From Ascaphus truei (lineage: Eukaryota; Chordata; Amphibia; Anura; Ascaphidae), in contig CM071570.1 of the NCBI GenBank assembly GCA_036426205.1, positions 52,436,984-52,500,983 of the forward strand: DNA of 64,000 nucleotides, given 5' to 3'. The position numbers were made by a program, and so were the translations under genes. The notes under the pieces are model-generated. The model had not been told where the DNA came from. It did no database searches and saw only the letters and a program-made list of their open reading frames with translations. Every line of letters begins with the position of its first letter. Positions within the stretch are counted from its first letter, which is position 1. This document shows positions 20,271 through 32,769 of this stretch, piece after piece.

Positions 20271-21650
20271 AATATACTGGGATAAATTTGATGATGCAGA
20301 ATTAATAACAGAAATAATAGGACACCCTTGTGGGCAGACCAGGTTCTTGTGAATCTTTGGTAAATATTAAAAGACTGGTATTTGGGGAAAGGCTTAAATA
20401 GCAACTTGTATCGTGGTTCAGTCAGAAAACCCTTATCTTGCCATCTAGCAAATAGATATTTAATTAATGCAAAAAGGTTTTAGCTGGATTTTCTTTTAAA
20501 ATCCGATAGGTGTCCTAATCTCCTAATATACGTGGTGAGCTTCCTCCAGGTATAAGGATTTATCCATTACTACTGTTCCTCCTCCGCTATCCGCTGGTTT
20601 GATGATTAAATCATGATTTTCTGAAAGTTTCTTAATTCTCTGTGTCTCTTTAAAGGACAAATAACCCCCAGATGTATGGGTACTTTGGGTCAGAGAATCA
20701 AATATCTGACAATAGTGATAAAATGTATCAATACATTTACACTTATCATGCTAAGGGTAAAATGTAGATTTGTTTTTTAATTTAGTGCGTATAAAATCTT
20801 CCTTATCTAATTCCACTAGCAATGTTGAACATGGGGAAACTTGTTGAATCTAAATGTATTTAAAAAAAAATGTCGCTTAATCGTCAGTTTGCTCATACAT
20901 TTATTAGCGTCAACAAATAGCTCAAAAGAGCTAGGACAAACCTTCGACACAAATTTCAATCCCTTAGCAAGAATACCCAGTCCTTCCTTTGTCAGTGGAA
21001 TAGAACTTATGTTAAAAATCCGTTTTGTGTTCTTTACTTTGCTTTCTTTTTGCTTTGAAGTATTCCCTCCTTTTGTCCCTCTTCTATAATTTCCTCAATT
21101 TTTCTTCTCAAATATGGGGCCAGATTGATCTCTTCCCTCGAAGGTGAGAACCTGTTTCTGTGTGCCCAATTGGGAGCAGATCTCCAACGAGGGAGATCTT
21201 TTGCTCTCTGTGGATAGTGGGCACTTTCCCGTAAAAAAGAAGGGGAAGGGGAATCTCTAAAATCCTGATTGTGGTGTGGTCTATTGTGTCTATTGAATTA
21301 TTTTGCATATCTCCCATTAATATATGTACCAGGGTCTCTGTCTATATTTCGCTATCCATTATCTGATCTTTCATTCCTGAAGTTCAAAGGGTTTCTTTGG
21401 TATTTATAAGATTAAACAGGTTTGTTGTATTGGGCATGGGAATAATTATACTTTCTTTCATTAGATTGATTTCTATTTGTAGGATATTGAGTGCATGTAT
21501 GGGAATTGTTCCTATCATTATTTGCCCAATGTCTAATCTTACTGTGTCATAGCCTCTCTTATCTCTTAAAAATGGACTCTGCTAAATAGATACTCTTCTC
21601 TAGTTTATCTATCTTGCCCTGCAGTTCTGCATATAGTTTTTGAACTCCCT
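20271..21650 (-). pseudogene. second Penelope-like element relic
   Basis: On the minus strand the order is IPLTKEGLGILAKGLKF (about 20990), the N-terminal PLE motif, then LSENHDLIIKPADSGGGTVVMDKS (about 20600), FPQIPVF/YLPKIHKNL (about 20350) and NLSQYIGH near 20290. It covers the N-terminal part and start of the reverse transcriptase and is cut at its 3' end by, or against, the CR1 copy. Several stops and shifts make it dead. The upstream limit around 21650 is approximate. Confidence 0.8.
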
Positions 21651-22784
21651 AGTTCCCTCTAGGAGTTTCATCACTACCTATAAATCATTGTTTATGGAGT
21701 CTAATTTCTCTAATTCATATCTGCACTATGGTCTGCTCTCCCTATTTTTTTCCGAGCGGAGAACTTGCTGTCTGGATCTAGGCCCGGTATCTTCAAATTC
21801 TACAATTGCCTGTATATCTACAACACTGAAAATCTTGCTCGAATCTGGAAGAGGGCGTTTTTACCATACATACTATGCTATGTGGGGTTTATCCAGCAAT
21901 TATGTCAGACTTCAGGGATCTTTATACAATCATTCATTTGCATATCTATATATGGATACCTGAGGGGTACTCTACTGTGGATTAGTACCACACAGTTTTT
22001 TTTATATAATTTTTTTTTGATATGGAGGTAAAATTGGCAGCAGCTTTATTGAGAAACAACAAGTTGTTACTTCAAATTGATAGAGAAACTCCCCCACCCT
22101 ACCAGCGGTACCCTTTTCCAGATATACTGTATTCAACTCCTTAAAAAAGACAACTCATGGACTGCCGGATAATAATTGTTTCCCTGGAAACCCTCTACAT
22201 TGAGTTCGGTTTTGCATATGCACACAACTGAATGTTAGTTTACATTATTCAATTGATTCATCTGTTTGTGACAAATGGCTACAGAAGTTCCTGAAGCAAT
22301 GCTTCACTATTCTGCTATGGACAATGCAGATTTGGGACGTAATAATTAACAGCATCTCAGCTACTGCCTTGACCATTTGATTAATTTAAGTCAAACTGAT
22401 AAACCTGGTTCCAAAAAAATGCTATGCAACTGAGTTAATGCAAACTGTATACGTACTGTATATAGAAATATAAATTGCAGATCCTTAATAGCAACATATA
22501 AGTTGAATTTGTTGATAAATTAATGTTGTCTGCATGTATTGCTGAACTTCTAATTTAATTGATTAGCCCAGCCTTCTACCAGTCATGTGCCTCTTTCCCC
22601 AACACATCCTGACATTACCAGCAAAGGAATTCAAAAGGCCAATTTACAATACATCGCTGAATGAAGCATGCTCTAACATTAGCCTGCTGCTCCCAGTCAC
22701 AGTGCTACTACCAGAAAGAAAGTATTCCTTTCTCCCAATGAAACTGAAATGTGTTATACAACCAAGACCCATCTAAATGTTGTA
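21651..22784. other. AT-rich stretch, nothing firmly recognised
   Basis: The plus-strand ORFs at 21640-22031 overlap in two frames without known motifs. The region may hold the eroded 5' part of the PLE. I see no repeat boundary or RNA motif. Confidence 0.35.
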
Positions 22785-23206
22785 GGACATTTGGTTGCGG
22801 TTCTTTCGAATGACCAAATGACCACCGGCGCTTCACTGTGACTCACACCACTGCCAGGACCTGTCCCAGCTAGCCGCTTCACTGCTATGGTAAGTGCATA
22901 AGCTTAACCCTTACCCTAAAACCCACTACCCTAAGCCATTACCTTAAAACCTCCTACCCTAAACCCTTACCCTAACCACTAAACCCCCTAAAGTTTGCCC
23001 CCTATACTAACCACTAAAACCAACTCCATACCCTACCCACTAAAACCCGCTAAAACTTACCCACATATCCTAACTGCTAAAACGTACCATCTCCTGGAAG
23101 CGGCAGGCGGTGTTGCAGCGGCAGATCGGCTGCGAAAGAGGGTCCACCTGCAGCCGAACGCCAATGGTCATTTGGTCGAGGTGAAAAGACCTGCCACCAA
23201 ATGTCC
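22785..23206. mobile_element. MITE with 50-bp TIRs and telomere-like filler
   Basis: The termini are inverted copies: GGACATTTGG then GACCAAATGACCA on the left, and the same pattern on the inverted right (to 23206), about 48 bp each with mismatches. Between 22905 and 23085 the plus strand is a degenerate array of CCCTAA/CCCTTA/ACCACTAAA units. No transposase is present. A superfamily cannot be named because no clean target duplication was seen. Confidence 0.7.
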
Positions 23207-24210
23207 CATTGCGCCTCTAAAAGTGCATCCAACAAGAGCTAAATCAAAGCGCTTTACATTGGATCATCCCAGCCTTGCATGTTCTCCTTCACTAAATGAA
23301 ATTAATTATATAACCAGAAACTCAGAAAGTTATTTCCCTCCTTTTTTTCTGCCTGTGTACAGTACCTGTATTTTCTGAGAATGCACATTAAACATAGCTA
23401 TGTATACTGTATATTTTTAACCACACATATTGTGCTGAGCACTACAGTATGTTAGGGTGAGACTGAGGAAACAATGTCACTGGTCTTGGTTCTTCTGGCC
23501 CTATAGGGGGAGGCACCTTTAAAATGTGATCTTCCCAGACAGCAATTCTCGTCCTAAAGATTTATGACACTGGGCAAGCTGTCATTATATGTTGTGAGTC
23601 AAAGGACCAACACTCAATCCTATAAAAAAACAAAATAGAGAAGTGCAGGTTGTACAGCTCGCTCCCTGAAGGTTCTCATGACAGATTAATCCATCTGAAG
23701 AGAGAGCTGACCCTGAATAAATTCCTATTTCATATTCGTGCTCAGTGACGTCGGTCACGTAAGACCCTGCCTGGAGTCACCTTCCATTACCTTCTGCAGC
23801 TCAGGTGCCGACCCCACCCACTGGCATTTGGGAGCAGGAGGAGTGGGATACAGGGGTGCATCTTGCGTCCTCCTGTCACTTAAGGTCTCCAAAATGACCA
23901 CCCTGTGTCCAGCTTATCTCCTCCTCTTACTATCTCTGATCAAAATTCAGCATCGACCCCTGCCCCCCTTCCAGTCACTCTCTTGCCCATCTTATTAAGC
24001 ATTTAAGGGCTAGAAAGAATTGGTGCTGTTTACTTTACCTGTGTATGTATGGTCATGCACCTGTAGCACCACAGAAAATATTTAGAAATGCAGAGGAAGT
24101 GTACAGCAAATGTGCAGGTTTTGAATGCTACATTTGTGGAGCCCTGTATTTTACTATCTCAGCCACATGAAGCTCTAAAACCAAAATACAGGGATTTCCT
24201 GACCTTTATT
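23207..24210. other. non-coding stretch
   Basis: No coding or structured repeat was recognised. TGACGTCGGTCACG at about 23746 holds a partial CRE half-site pair. ORFs here are short and without motifs. Confidence 0.35.
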
Positions 24211-24215
24211 GATGA

Positions 24216-24461
24216 TGATAATAATAATATCTTATATCGTACTGTCAGTGTATGCACACCTGTGAATAGATTTTTGCAGGCACAATAAGTTCCTGCCTCA
24301 TAGAGCTTACAATCTAATGCTGGCGCCTGTGTCAAAGGGGCGATAAAGTGACTTGCCTAAGGTCACAAGGAGCTGGCATAAGAATTGAGAACAGGCTCCC
24401 CAGCTTCAAAGTCAGTCATTATTTTCAGAGTCGGTGCCTTTTTCTCACTGCGCCGCTCCTT
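24216..24461 (-). mobile_element. tRNA-headed CORE-like SINE with L2-like tail
   Basis: On the minus strand it begins GGAGCGGCGCAGTGAG. A decayed B box (TTCTCAATTC) follows, then the core GTGACCTTAGGCAAGTCAC and an L2-like TTGTAAGCTCTATGAGG before a TATTATTATCATC tail. It is the same family as 48885-49100. The pol III promoter boxes are degraded. Confidence 0.7.
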
Positions 24462-25046
24462 CAACCTTGTGATGTTGTTACTTATTCAATACCTTCTGAA
24501 CAATCTTGTCATCTCACTGTAACACAAAGAAATTCATAGATTATTATTAGTTTTTATTACCAATGCAATACCTTCAAGGCCCTTCATGCAATGAAGGAGA
24601 GAAACATATTATTTTATAATAGTATTTTTTCTTTAACAGTTCAGTTCATGTAATCATTATGTTCTCCTATTAAACGCTGGTTTGCCGTTGTTCTTGAAAT
24701 TACTGTTATTATCAGAGATAGCAGCAGATTTCACTTCTTTTGCATGCTGCCTGCAGACCTAAACAGTACCTCTTGCAAATGCAGATTGAGTTGGCAGGAA
24801 ACCCAGCAGCTTTGTGTGGGCTTTAATTTATGATGTGCACGCTCCCTCTTCATATGAAATGACAATCCAATTTTTTTAAGGGCACAATTTCCTCAAGTCT
24901 GGTATTTTATGTTATTTTATAAACATAATGGACCACAAGAGCCTTCATGGTTTCAGTTCTTCAGAAAAAAAGCCTTGATTTTGAAGAACCTGCCTTTTAG
25001 TCCTTCAGAATATGATTTCAGGGCTGCAGGTCTACTTCTCATAAGC

Positions 25047-25219
25047 CAGGAGTGGCCAACTCCAGTCCTCATGGACCACCAACAGATCAGGTTTTAAGGA
25101 TATCCCTGCTTCAGTGGTACATTGACTGTGCAATTGATTGAGCCACCTATGCTGAAGCAGGGATGTGCTGAAAATCTTACCTGCTCGTAGCCCTTGTGGA
25201 CTGGAGTTGGCAACCTCTT
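25047..25219. mobile_element. complete hAT-type palindromic MITE with 8-bp TSD
   Basis: The ends are CAGGAGTGGCCAACTCCAG and, inverted, AAAGAGGTTGCCAACTCCAG. The flanks TCATAAGC (25039-25046) and TGATAAGC (25220-25227) match at seven of eight positions, as expected for hAT. The two halves are near-mirror images around 25125. It is 173 bp long and non-coding. Relatives lie at 1-100 and 1791-1936. Confidence 0.8.
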
Positions 25220-25235
25220 TGATAAGCAAATGCTG

Positions 25236-25482
25236 AACAGATGCAGCCACCAGTATTATAACACTTACCTGGGAGATTCTGGCACAGTCTCACAGTAAAT
25301 GCCTCAATATTGCCTCAACATTTCTGTGAGATTCTTAATGGCCCATAGGATTAACACAGCTGTGTTAATCCGATGGGCCATTAAAAATCTCACAGAAGTG
25401 TTGAGGCAAAGTTGAGGCATTTACTGTGAGACTGCCCCAGAATTTAAAAGGCAAGAGTCCTAATACAGTACTGGTGGCTGCA
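25236..25482. repeat. long near-perfect palindrome, MITE-like
   Basis: The arms from GATGCAGCCACCAGTATTA to GGATTAACACAG mirror CTGTGTTAATCC to TAATACAGTACTGGTGGCTGC with few mismatches and essentially no spacer at 25360. Arms are about 120 bp. The core phrase ATAGGATTAACACAG recurs in the palindrome at 50205-50345. It is non-coding and could fold into a cruciform or hairpin RNA. Confidence 0.75.
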
Positions 25483-25489
25483 TCTGTAG

Positions 25490-26655
25490 TTCTTCCCAAT
25501 ATTAGGGCTATTTTTAAATGAAGCAGGATATCAGTATTTTCTTAGATTCTAACAGCTACAAGTGAACTACATCTTCCCACTCTCATTTTATTATAGGAGA
25601 ACAGCCATAAGATCCAGTACGGTCATCTTTATTGATATGGTTTTAAAAAATGGATTTTGCCTCTTTAGACTTGTTAGTGATTCTCTGGGGTTAATGGTGA
25701 TTGTGTATTGCAGGTGTATTGTAAGGGTGTATTGTAAGGGTGTATTGTGTATTGCAGTGTTTTTAAAGAATGTTACGCCCCAAACTCATTAATAAAATGA
25801 AGCATAGAGTGTGTTGGTGAGTTTAAAAATGGGCAGTCCCATGTACTCATTTTTTTTTATAATATACATTTAACTTCCTTTTGTCATTTTAGTGTCATAA
25901 TGTCCTACAAAAAGGGACATCATTGTGCTTGGTAAAACCCATGCCTTATCATTTCAACTACCATATTGCTACTGTACATTATTCATTACACATTGTACAG
26001 TATGTTCTGCAATAGCTGTTTTGTGCATTTTTACAGTTATATTTTCAGCTCTACATTTGCAATACTATTTAACATATCCTAAATTATTAAACATGTCAAA
26101 AATGCTACATGCATGCAGAAGGTGTTACATGCCAAAGTCGCTTCATTTAATTGCTCTCCAGCATATGTCTCCAGCTAGGGCTGCATCTGTAGCAAATACA
26201 CTTGCTTTGCTTTTTACCATTCCATAGGAATAGGCAGTAAAAGCAAGATCAACTAATTCTTGTACTCACTTTACTATCTGCATGGTACAATGTTAACAAG
26301 AGAGGAATAAACTAAAACATGGGACCTTTTAGGTACAGGTCACTCTAAACAGGCCCCACTGTATCATCCAACTCCTTAAACAACACCAAATACATTGGAG
26401 CACCTACTGTACAGTACTTAAACCTTTACCATATCAGTGTAGCTTCTGCCACTGCAGAATAGTTGATAGCTTTACTGTTTAGTATTCAGTAGCTCATGCA
26501 CCTACTGTATCTTATTACTTGGCAGGCCCATGGTATGGGAAACACATAGGTGCTGCAGTGTAATGATTGTAGTGGAGGAATCAGAATTGATTCTTTAATA
26601 CATTTTAACCTCTTCTGTTCTTTTGGGTATTGTAATGCATTGCAGAGCATAGATA
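25490..26655. other. no gene recognised
   Basis: A short TGTATTGTAAGGG tandem lies near 25710-25755. Nothing else was identified. Confidence 0.35.
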
Positions 26656-26660
26656 TGCTT

Positions 26661-26741
<81 letters not shown>
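26661..26741. repeat. GATA microsatellite
   Basis: An essentially perfect run of GATA units, about 20 copies. The minus ORF through it is a repeat artefact. Confidence 0.97.
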
Positions 26742-26742
<1 letters not shown>

Positions 26743-26744
26743 CA

Positions 26745-28430
26745 TTGAATATGCATAACTGTGATGAACCTGCCACAGTGATCTTAAATGGCCAACATAT
26801 GCAAGAGCAGAGGGACATCAATCATCGCGGCACAGAGGCAAAAGGGATGTTAGCTCCTGATGTTAATTTGCCAACATTATCAAGCTGTTTCGCATGCCAT
26901 AAAATTACTTAGCACCTGTTCATTGTCCACAGATCCTGCTGCACTTTGTGATCTAAGTGATGTGTCCTTGTACTAAATGAAAAAAGTACATTAACGTGGG
27001 TGTACCATGCCTTGGTTAATATAGGCTTTCAGCAGCTGAATGAGAAATCTGACAATAACACTTCATGGGGCACATATTTAATGCTTTGTGAAAGTAAAAT
27101 GTAAGTGCGAAGCTATAAGGCACCTCCTAGCCTTGTGTTTTTCAATAACATTTTTGAAATAGCATAAAAGTGATACAACACAGTAGAAATCCAGTGCAGT
27201 TAATTCAAAAACATTATTGGAATTATTCTTTTCTTCTGCAAATAGTAATAAATAATGTTAATATAAATATGAAATATATAAAATACTATGTTTCCGTAAG
27301 GGTTTGTGCAATCAAAATTGAGTTAACCTTGTAATGAGACGGCTATCCCTGTCTAGTTCAACAGGATATAGTGACTCCATCCAGTTTCTAGTACCCTGTA
27401 AAAGGGTGAAACCATCCCACAATTTTTGAGAGTACACATCCATTTAGATGGTATGAGCTGTTTGGCAGCAGTGGGTATTTAAGTGTCATATATGTGACCT
27501 ATTTAAATTATAAATACATAATATAATCATGAGCACCAATGTTAGTCAACATGTCTCATTATAATACGTCATTCCAAATTCTTACGTAGAAAAAAAAAAA
27601 GATGGATCTGAAAGGGATATGGCATTACCAGAAGATGTATTTATGATATTATTTCTTTATAAAATGTGTTACCAGGAAGTAATACATTGAGAGTTACCTT
27701 TCGTTTTCAAGTACAGTATGTACATATGGTGTTATATATCAAAGTCTCCCAGATGCAAACCAGGGGCAAAGCTGGTGAAAAAGTACTGCACCAGATTTAT
27801 TAAAGACAAATATCCTATTGGTTTCATTGGGAAAAAAAATTTCTTGATAGATTTGATCCAGTTCGTTATCATACTGTAGTTTTGTAGCCAGGGGACATTG
27901 ATAAATGAATTAGGGAAACTACCTACAGTACAGTACTGTAGCTTCTGCCATAATTGTTATTAACCTCCTTATTCCCACAATATAACTAGGATGACAAGCA
28001 GAAAACACTTCTTCATAACATAGAAAGAAAATATGTGTAGCCCTTTGTTTACCTCAGCACTGCTATTATATCTTAAGACGTGGCACCTTGCACACAGTGG
28101 GCAGCTGCTATGCCTTCTGTATTCTAGTCACTATTAGACATTGTACAGCAACCGGTCTGTCATGGAAATGCTACAGCGATGCGGAACATAGGGGGTACTG
28201 TCATGTTTCTTCAAGGTTTGGTTTCACTTAGTAAACCCTGGATGGGGTCCTGTTCAAAAGTATTTCCCCTTTGAACTGTTTGGCTTATGTGCAGAGTCCC
28301 CAGAGACTGGCTGCAGCTTATCTTGAGAGCTGCAGGACTCTGGGGCTTTGCCTGATGCACTCTAAAGTCTGAATACATCAAACTCCTTTAACATTGACTT
28401 AATATCACACCCGCTAAGGTAACCAAGGGG
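26745..28430. other. unique-looking AT-rich sequence, possible conserved non-coding blocks
   Basis: No coding feature or transposon boundary is visible. The stretch at about 26860-27120 is free of simple repeats and rich in TAAT-type and E-box-like words, as in many developmental enhancers, but conservation cannot be judged from one sequence. Confidence 0.3.
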
Positions 28431-29600
28431 TTAACCTCTACCACCACCACCACCACCACCACCACCACCACCACAGGGCCACTGTACCTTTCACTCACCC
28501 CACTACCCACACCTACCTCCCGAAAAAACAAACACACACCCTCTATATTAATGGACAGTAGCCAATAAGTTAAATATGGCTAATCTGGCTTTTGTTCATT
28601 TTAGAATTTAAAAAAAGGTGTTCCACCCCCCACCCCTACTCCCTAACAAATAATAAACTAAACTAAACTACCTACCCCCGTTGGCTTCCTTAGTGGCTAG
28701 TAAAGTATTACTGCAAAGGTAATCAATAGGTTAACCTCTGCCTCCCGCACTCCTGGGTGGCTAATAGGTCTCTTCCCATTCAAAGGCAATAGAAAAAAAA
28801 ATACATACAAGAAAATACACTAATTGAAATCCATTGATTGTTAATGTGGCTACCTAGAGGACCTAGATAGCCACATTGGCAATCAATGTTAACAATTGAA
28901 AAAGAAATAGATTACTTACCCCTGCTAAGATGAAGGCTGTCCTCCTCATCTTAAGGATAGAAGCACCAAGGAACAAGTCCAATAAAAGGGCAGGTGTCCA
29001 ACCATAAAAAAATTAATAAACAACCAAGCCAACCAAGACCGATGGTTACCAAAAAAATTAAAATAAAGAATACTCATAAAAATAATCCAAGCCTGGTGGC
29101 TAACCCCCCACCCCCCTTCCTACTCCCACTCACAAAATCATTAAAAAAAACAATCCAAGAAATGATGGCCAAAACAAGCAAAAATAAATAATAAATATAG
29201 GCCCCATTGGCATACTTGCAAGCCATAGCCATCCTGGCTGGACGATGTTGGATCCTCAACTTGCCAAGAAGCTCTCGATGCTCTGTTGCTTGTAGAACAT
29301 TCTTGTGTAAGTATTTATTTTCTTTTGCTTTACTAGCCACCAAGGTAGCCAACAGGGGTTGCTTACTGTATTATATTATTTGTTAGGTAGGATTTTTTTT
29401 TTATGTCCTTGTTTTTTTTTTTAAATGGACAAAAACCTGATTAGCCATATTTGTGCAATCAAGTTATTTCCCATTAATATAAAGAGTGGGTGTTAGTTTT
29501 TTGGGGAGGTGGGTAGGTTTGGTGAAAGGGGTAGTTGCTCCGCAACCCCTTTGTATCTATATTAACCCCTTTATAGCTATATTAACCCTTTTATAGCTGT
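28430..29600. mobile_element. C-rich 'GGGGTTAAC' foldback element, copy 1
   Basis: The left arm (28462-28625) and right arm (29395-29560) are inverted copies: CTCACCCCACTACCCACACC, then TATATTAATGG, then ATATGGCTAATC are mirrored on the right. A run of ACC trinucleotides lies at 28438-28475. The block CTTACCCCTGCTAAGATGAAG at about 28915 matches the corresponding block of copies at 32140 and 44990. It contains no ORF with motifs. Confidence 0.6.
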
Positions 29601-30600
29601 TTGTGGTCAGCTAGTCATAAAAACTCATGACTAGCTGACCACTCGGGCTACTAAGCGGTTAATATTTATTTTAATGTATTAGAAGTAATATTTGATCACC
29701 TATTTAATATTAGTTTAGCTTATCTTGCTTATTTATATAATGGCCAATATATTGACAATTATATAAATAGGAAAGATAAGGCTAGCACCAGCCTGGAGTA
29801 GGTAATAAAGTACATGTGGTATTTCTGCTGTTAATCTCTCTCCGATAAATATCAGAATGTGAAGTATGGCCGATAATACAAAAATATGGGGTGGTAAGAC
29901 TATTTTTTATCGGATCTGGTATTTTTTTACAGAACCGATCAAAAGTGTATTATTTTTAGTGGTGCAATGTTATTGGACTTCAAAAATAACGCACTTTCTT
30001 GGGTGGTAATACCACATTTTTAGGTTACAGCAGCTTGATCTATCCAGGCCTAAGCAGGGCCGCCAACAGGGGGAACACCCGGGACGCCTGCTCCAGGCCT
30101 GGTGAGTAAAGGGGCCTGGCCACCAGCTGGGAAATTTAAAGAGGGGGCCTCCTGGAATATGTTGCAGAGGGAAACTGCTGGAGGTTATCTTTAGAGGTGC
30201 CTGTCTGAGGTAGCATGCTGTAGGTGTTTGGCTGGGAGATTCAGCTGACAGGAACCTCCGTGGGCACCCTCCAGCAGGCAGCTCTGCAGGCCCCCTCCAC
30301 AGGTTTCTAACAGGCCCTCTCAAACCTCATGTAACGTATGTGGTTGCCACAAACTGGTACCAGACCACAGGACTGAAGTGGGGATGTATAAGCACCGACC
30401 TTAGGCCACGGAGTCAGGTCCGGAGTGTGGATTACATCCCTCTCTCCCACTCCTTATCTCTCTACCCCCACTCGTTCTCTCTCTCCAAACTTTCTCCTCC
30501 CCTCACCCAGGTCCATAACCATCCCCTCCAGGACCTTATCTCCTTCCCGCCGCTCCCCTCCACTCCCCTCCACTCCCCTCCCCCCCTCCCCCCCAATGCA
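29601..30600. other. non-coding stretch, possible hAT-like start at 30056
   Basis: CAGGGCCGCCAACAGGGGG at 30056 resembles a similar CAGGGCCG start at 36636, which may be a terminal motif of a hAT-like family, but no matching right end was found. The 30030-30330 part is GC-richer than its surroundings. Confidence 0.3.
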
Positions 30601-30605
30601 CATAT

Positions 30606-30760
30606 GCACATTAACGGAGCCACCCCCCCTTTAACTCCACCCAGTAACCCCTCCCCCCCAATGCACATATCTCTTTCCCCCCCCCCTCAGGGATCCCCAG
30701 TGTATTGGTGGGGAGGGGTTACTGGGTGGAGTTAAAGGGGGGGTGGCTCCGTTAATTTGT
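30606..30760. repeat. pyrimidine/purine palindrome
   Basis: AACGGAGCCACCCCCCCTTT and the following AACTCCACCCAGTAACCCC on the left are mirrored by GGGGTTACTGGGTGGAGTTA and AAAGGGGGGGTGGCTCCG on the right. The spacer is about 40 bp with poly-C. Arms are about 55 bp. The adjacent 30420-30600 is a C/T-rich low-complexity tract. Confidence 0.7.
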
Positions 30761-31122
30761 CCTGAGCCCCAAGGTTTGGTTACCTTCCATGGGCCCACGA
30801 GAGCCTCTAAGAGCTGGGTATCAGTGGGGCTAGTGCAACAGTGACTGCCTGAGCTATCCATTGCTGCCGTTCTAGTATAGTCAGATAGAGATTGAACAGA
30901 TTATTGCTACAGCTTCATGTGGGTTCTTCCTGGGGAACTGTGTGCATTACATGCCAGAAGAAAAAGGTTTGCTTTTATATACAGTGTGCAGTACATACAG
31001 CACAATAACAGCTGCTGCAACTATTGTGAAACTGTGGCTTGGAATTATTACAGACATATACCTAAGTGAAATACAAATAGTATTGCGACCACATGGGTGT
31101 CTGGTACCACATATCACTCAAT

Positions 31123-32745
31123 GGGGCCTATTCTAGTATCTGCAATAAAATGACTGCCATCTCGAACGACGTGGCATGACCCGATCAAACGGTTTGTGAT
31201 TTGTGTTATCACGGTATTCAGAAAGAATCAGAAAGCAATATCACAAGTCACAAACCATGAGGTAGGAAAATGCCAATACCGCTCGGAGTAGCAGTGACCT
31301 TATCTCAGCCTTTTTCTAAGTTCTATCCCTGCGATCCAGTCTGTAAGAGCTGCACAGAGAGAGCTGCACAGAGAGAGCTTCCTTTCCCTGAACAGCTTTT
31401 ACAGGTGAACGCACTGTTTTAATTTACAGTTTAATAACAGTGTACTGTAGCAAGGGGTCTCCGGAGCTGAACCGCATTAATTTCAGGTCTGGGGACACCC
31501 TGCTTCCTGAGATAAAGGCCCCGGTATGGGGTCACATGACGCGGGAGATTTAAACATTGAGGGGATACTGGCACCACATACCGGGGCCTGTAACTCGAGA
31601 AGCAGGAGGGCTCCGGACCTGAAATTAATCCGGTTCAGCTCCAGAGACCCCCTGATGCAATACTCTGTGATTAAAATGTCAATAAAAACAGCTTCATTGG
31701 CTTAGCTAAGGGGTTAAACCTGAGTACCTGGTTTGGTGGGGGTACAAGGGTTGGGTTAAAGGGGTAGTTTTCCCAGGGTGGGTGGTTAGACCTGCCAGGA
31801 AGGTTGCAGAAGGAGTTAAACCTTTCATTACCATAGTGGTGGTAACTGCTATGGTAATGAAGGGGTTAACCACTCACACTACCCACCCGAGAGGCCTAAC
31901 CACCCACCCTAGGGGCAACTACCCCCTTCACCCAATCCCTCTACCCCCAAGAAACATTAAAATACAACAACCCTACTACCCACCTCCTCTACCGCCAACA
32001 ATCCCCCAACCCCCCACCCCCAGCAAATACAGTAGAATAATGGGCAAAATTACTACTGTATTATCCAGATCTGGATAATAGCTCATTTGCCCATTCAAAA
32101 TAAAACATTATTCAGCCAGCATAAAGTAATTTAAAATTCTACTTACCCCTGCCAGGATGAAGGCCGTCCTCATCACCGTCCTCCGCAAGCTCCTTGTCCA
32201 CCGTGGGCAGCAACATTACAATCAAAAAACAAACTAATGGCCACTAACCCCTTTATCATCTTCGCGGTTAGTAACTGCAATAGTAATTACGGGCTTAACC
32301 CCCCTCCCCTACTACCCACCCAGGATGCCTAACCACCCTCCCTGAGGCAACCTCCCTCACCCCCGCTACACATTGATTGACACAGTATTAAACCATGGCC
32401 ATAAAATGGCCATGGTTTGCCACTATAGCAATGAATGGGCAATCTAACAATAAAAATAACAAGCACCAAATAAAATACATTACATTTCATTCAAAATAAA
32501 AAAAATGGCAATAAACAATTTATTGGCACAGTGGTACACCATGCCGACCTCTGCATTGGGGGGAGAATGGGCACAATGGACCTGGCTTGCACATGAACAT
32601 GGAAAAACCTGCTACTTAAAAAGTGAGGAGGGGTGAGCTTAAACCCTGGGAGGAAGGGCCACTAACCTCCAATCAACTGATACCAGTTGAAAATTAAAAT
32701 AAATAAACACACAATCCCAGCAATCTCTAACTCCAGGTCCCCACC
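31123..32745. mobile_element. C-rich Harbinger-like element, copy 2
   Basis: The left end, GGGGCCTATTC, resembles the TIR at 43912. Inside is a palindromic module at 31450-31661 (GGGGTCTCCGGAGCTGAACC mirrored at its right end) shared with copy 3 at 44158-44434. Then come the AAGGGGTTAACC, CACCCTAGGGGCAACTACCC and CTTACCCCTGCCAGGATGAAG blocks also seen in the other copies. A right terminus was not identified, so the end is approximate. It is non-coding. Confidence 0.55.
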
Positions 32746-32769
32746 ACCTCATATATATATATATATATA

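Noticed and set aside
22905..23085. Interstitial telomere or telomere end
   Set aside because: The units are degenerate and enclosed by MITE terminal repeats.
26486..26821. 111-codon minus ORF with Ile/Tyr/Leu/Ser repeats
   Set aside because: It is the translation of the GATA microsatellite.
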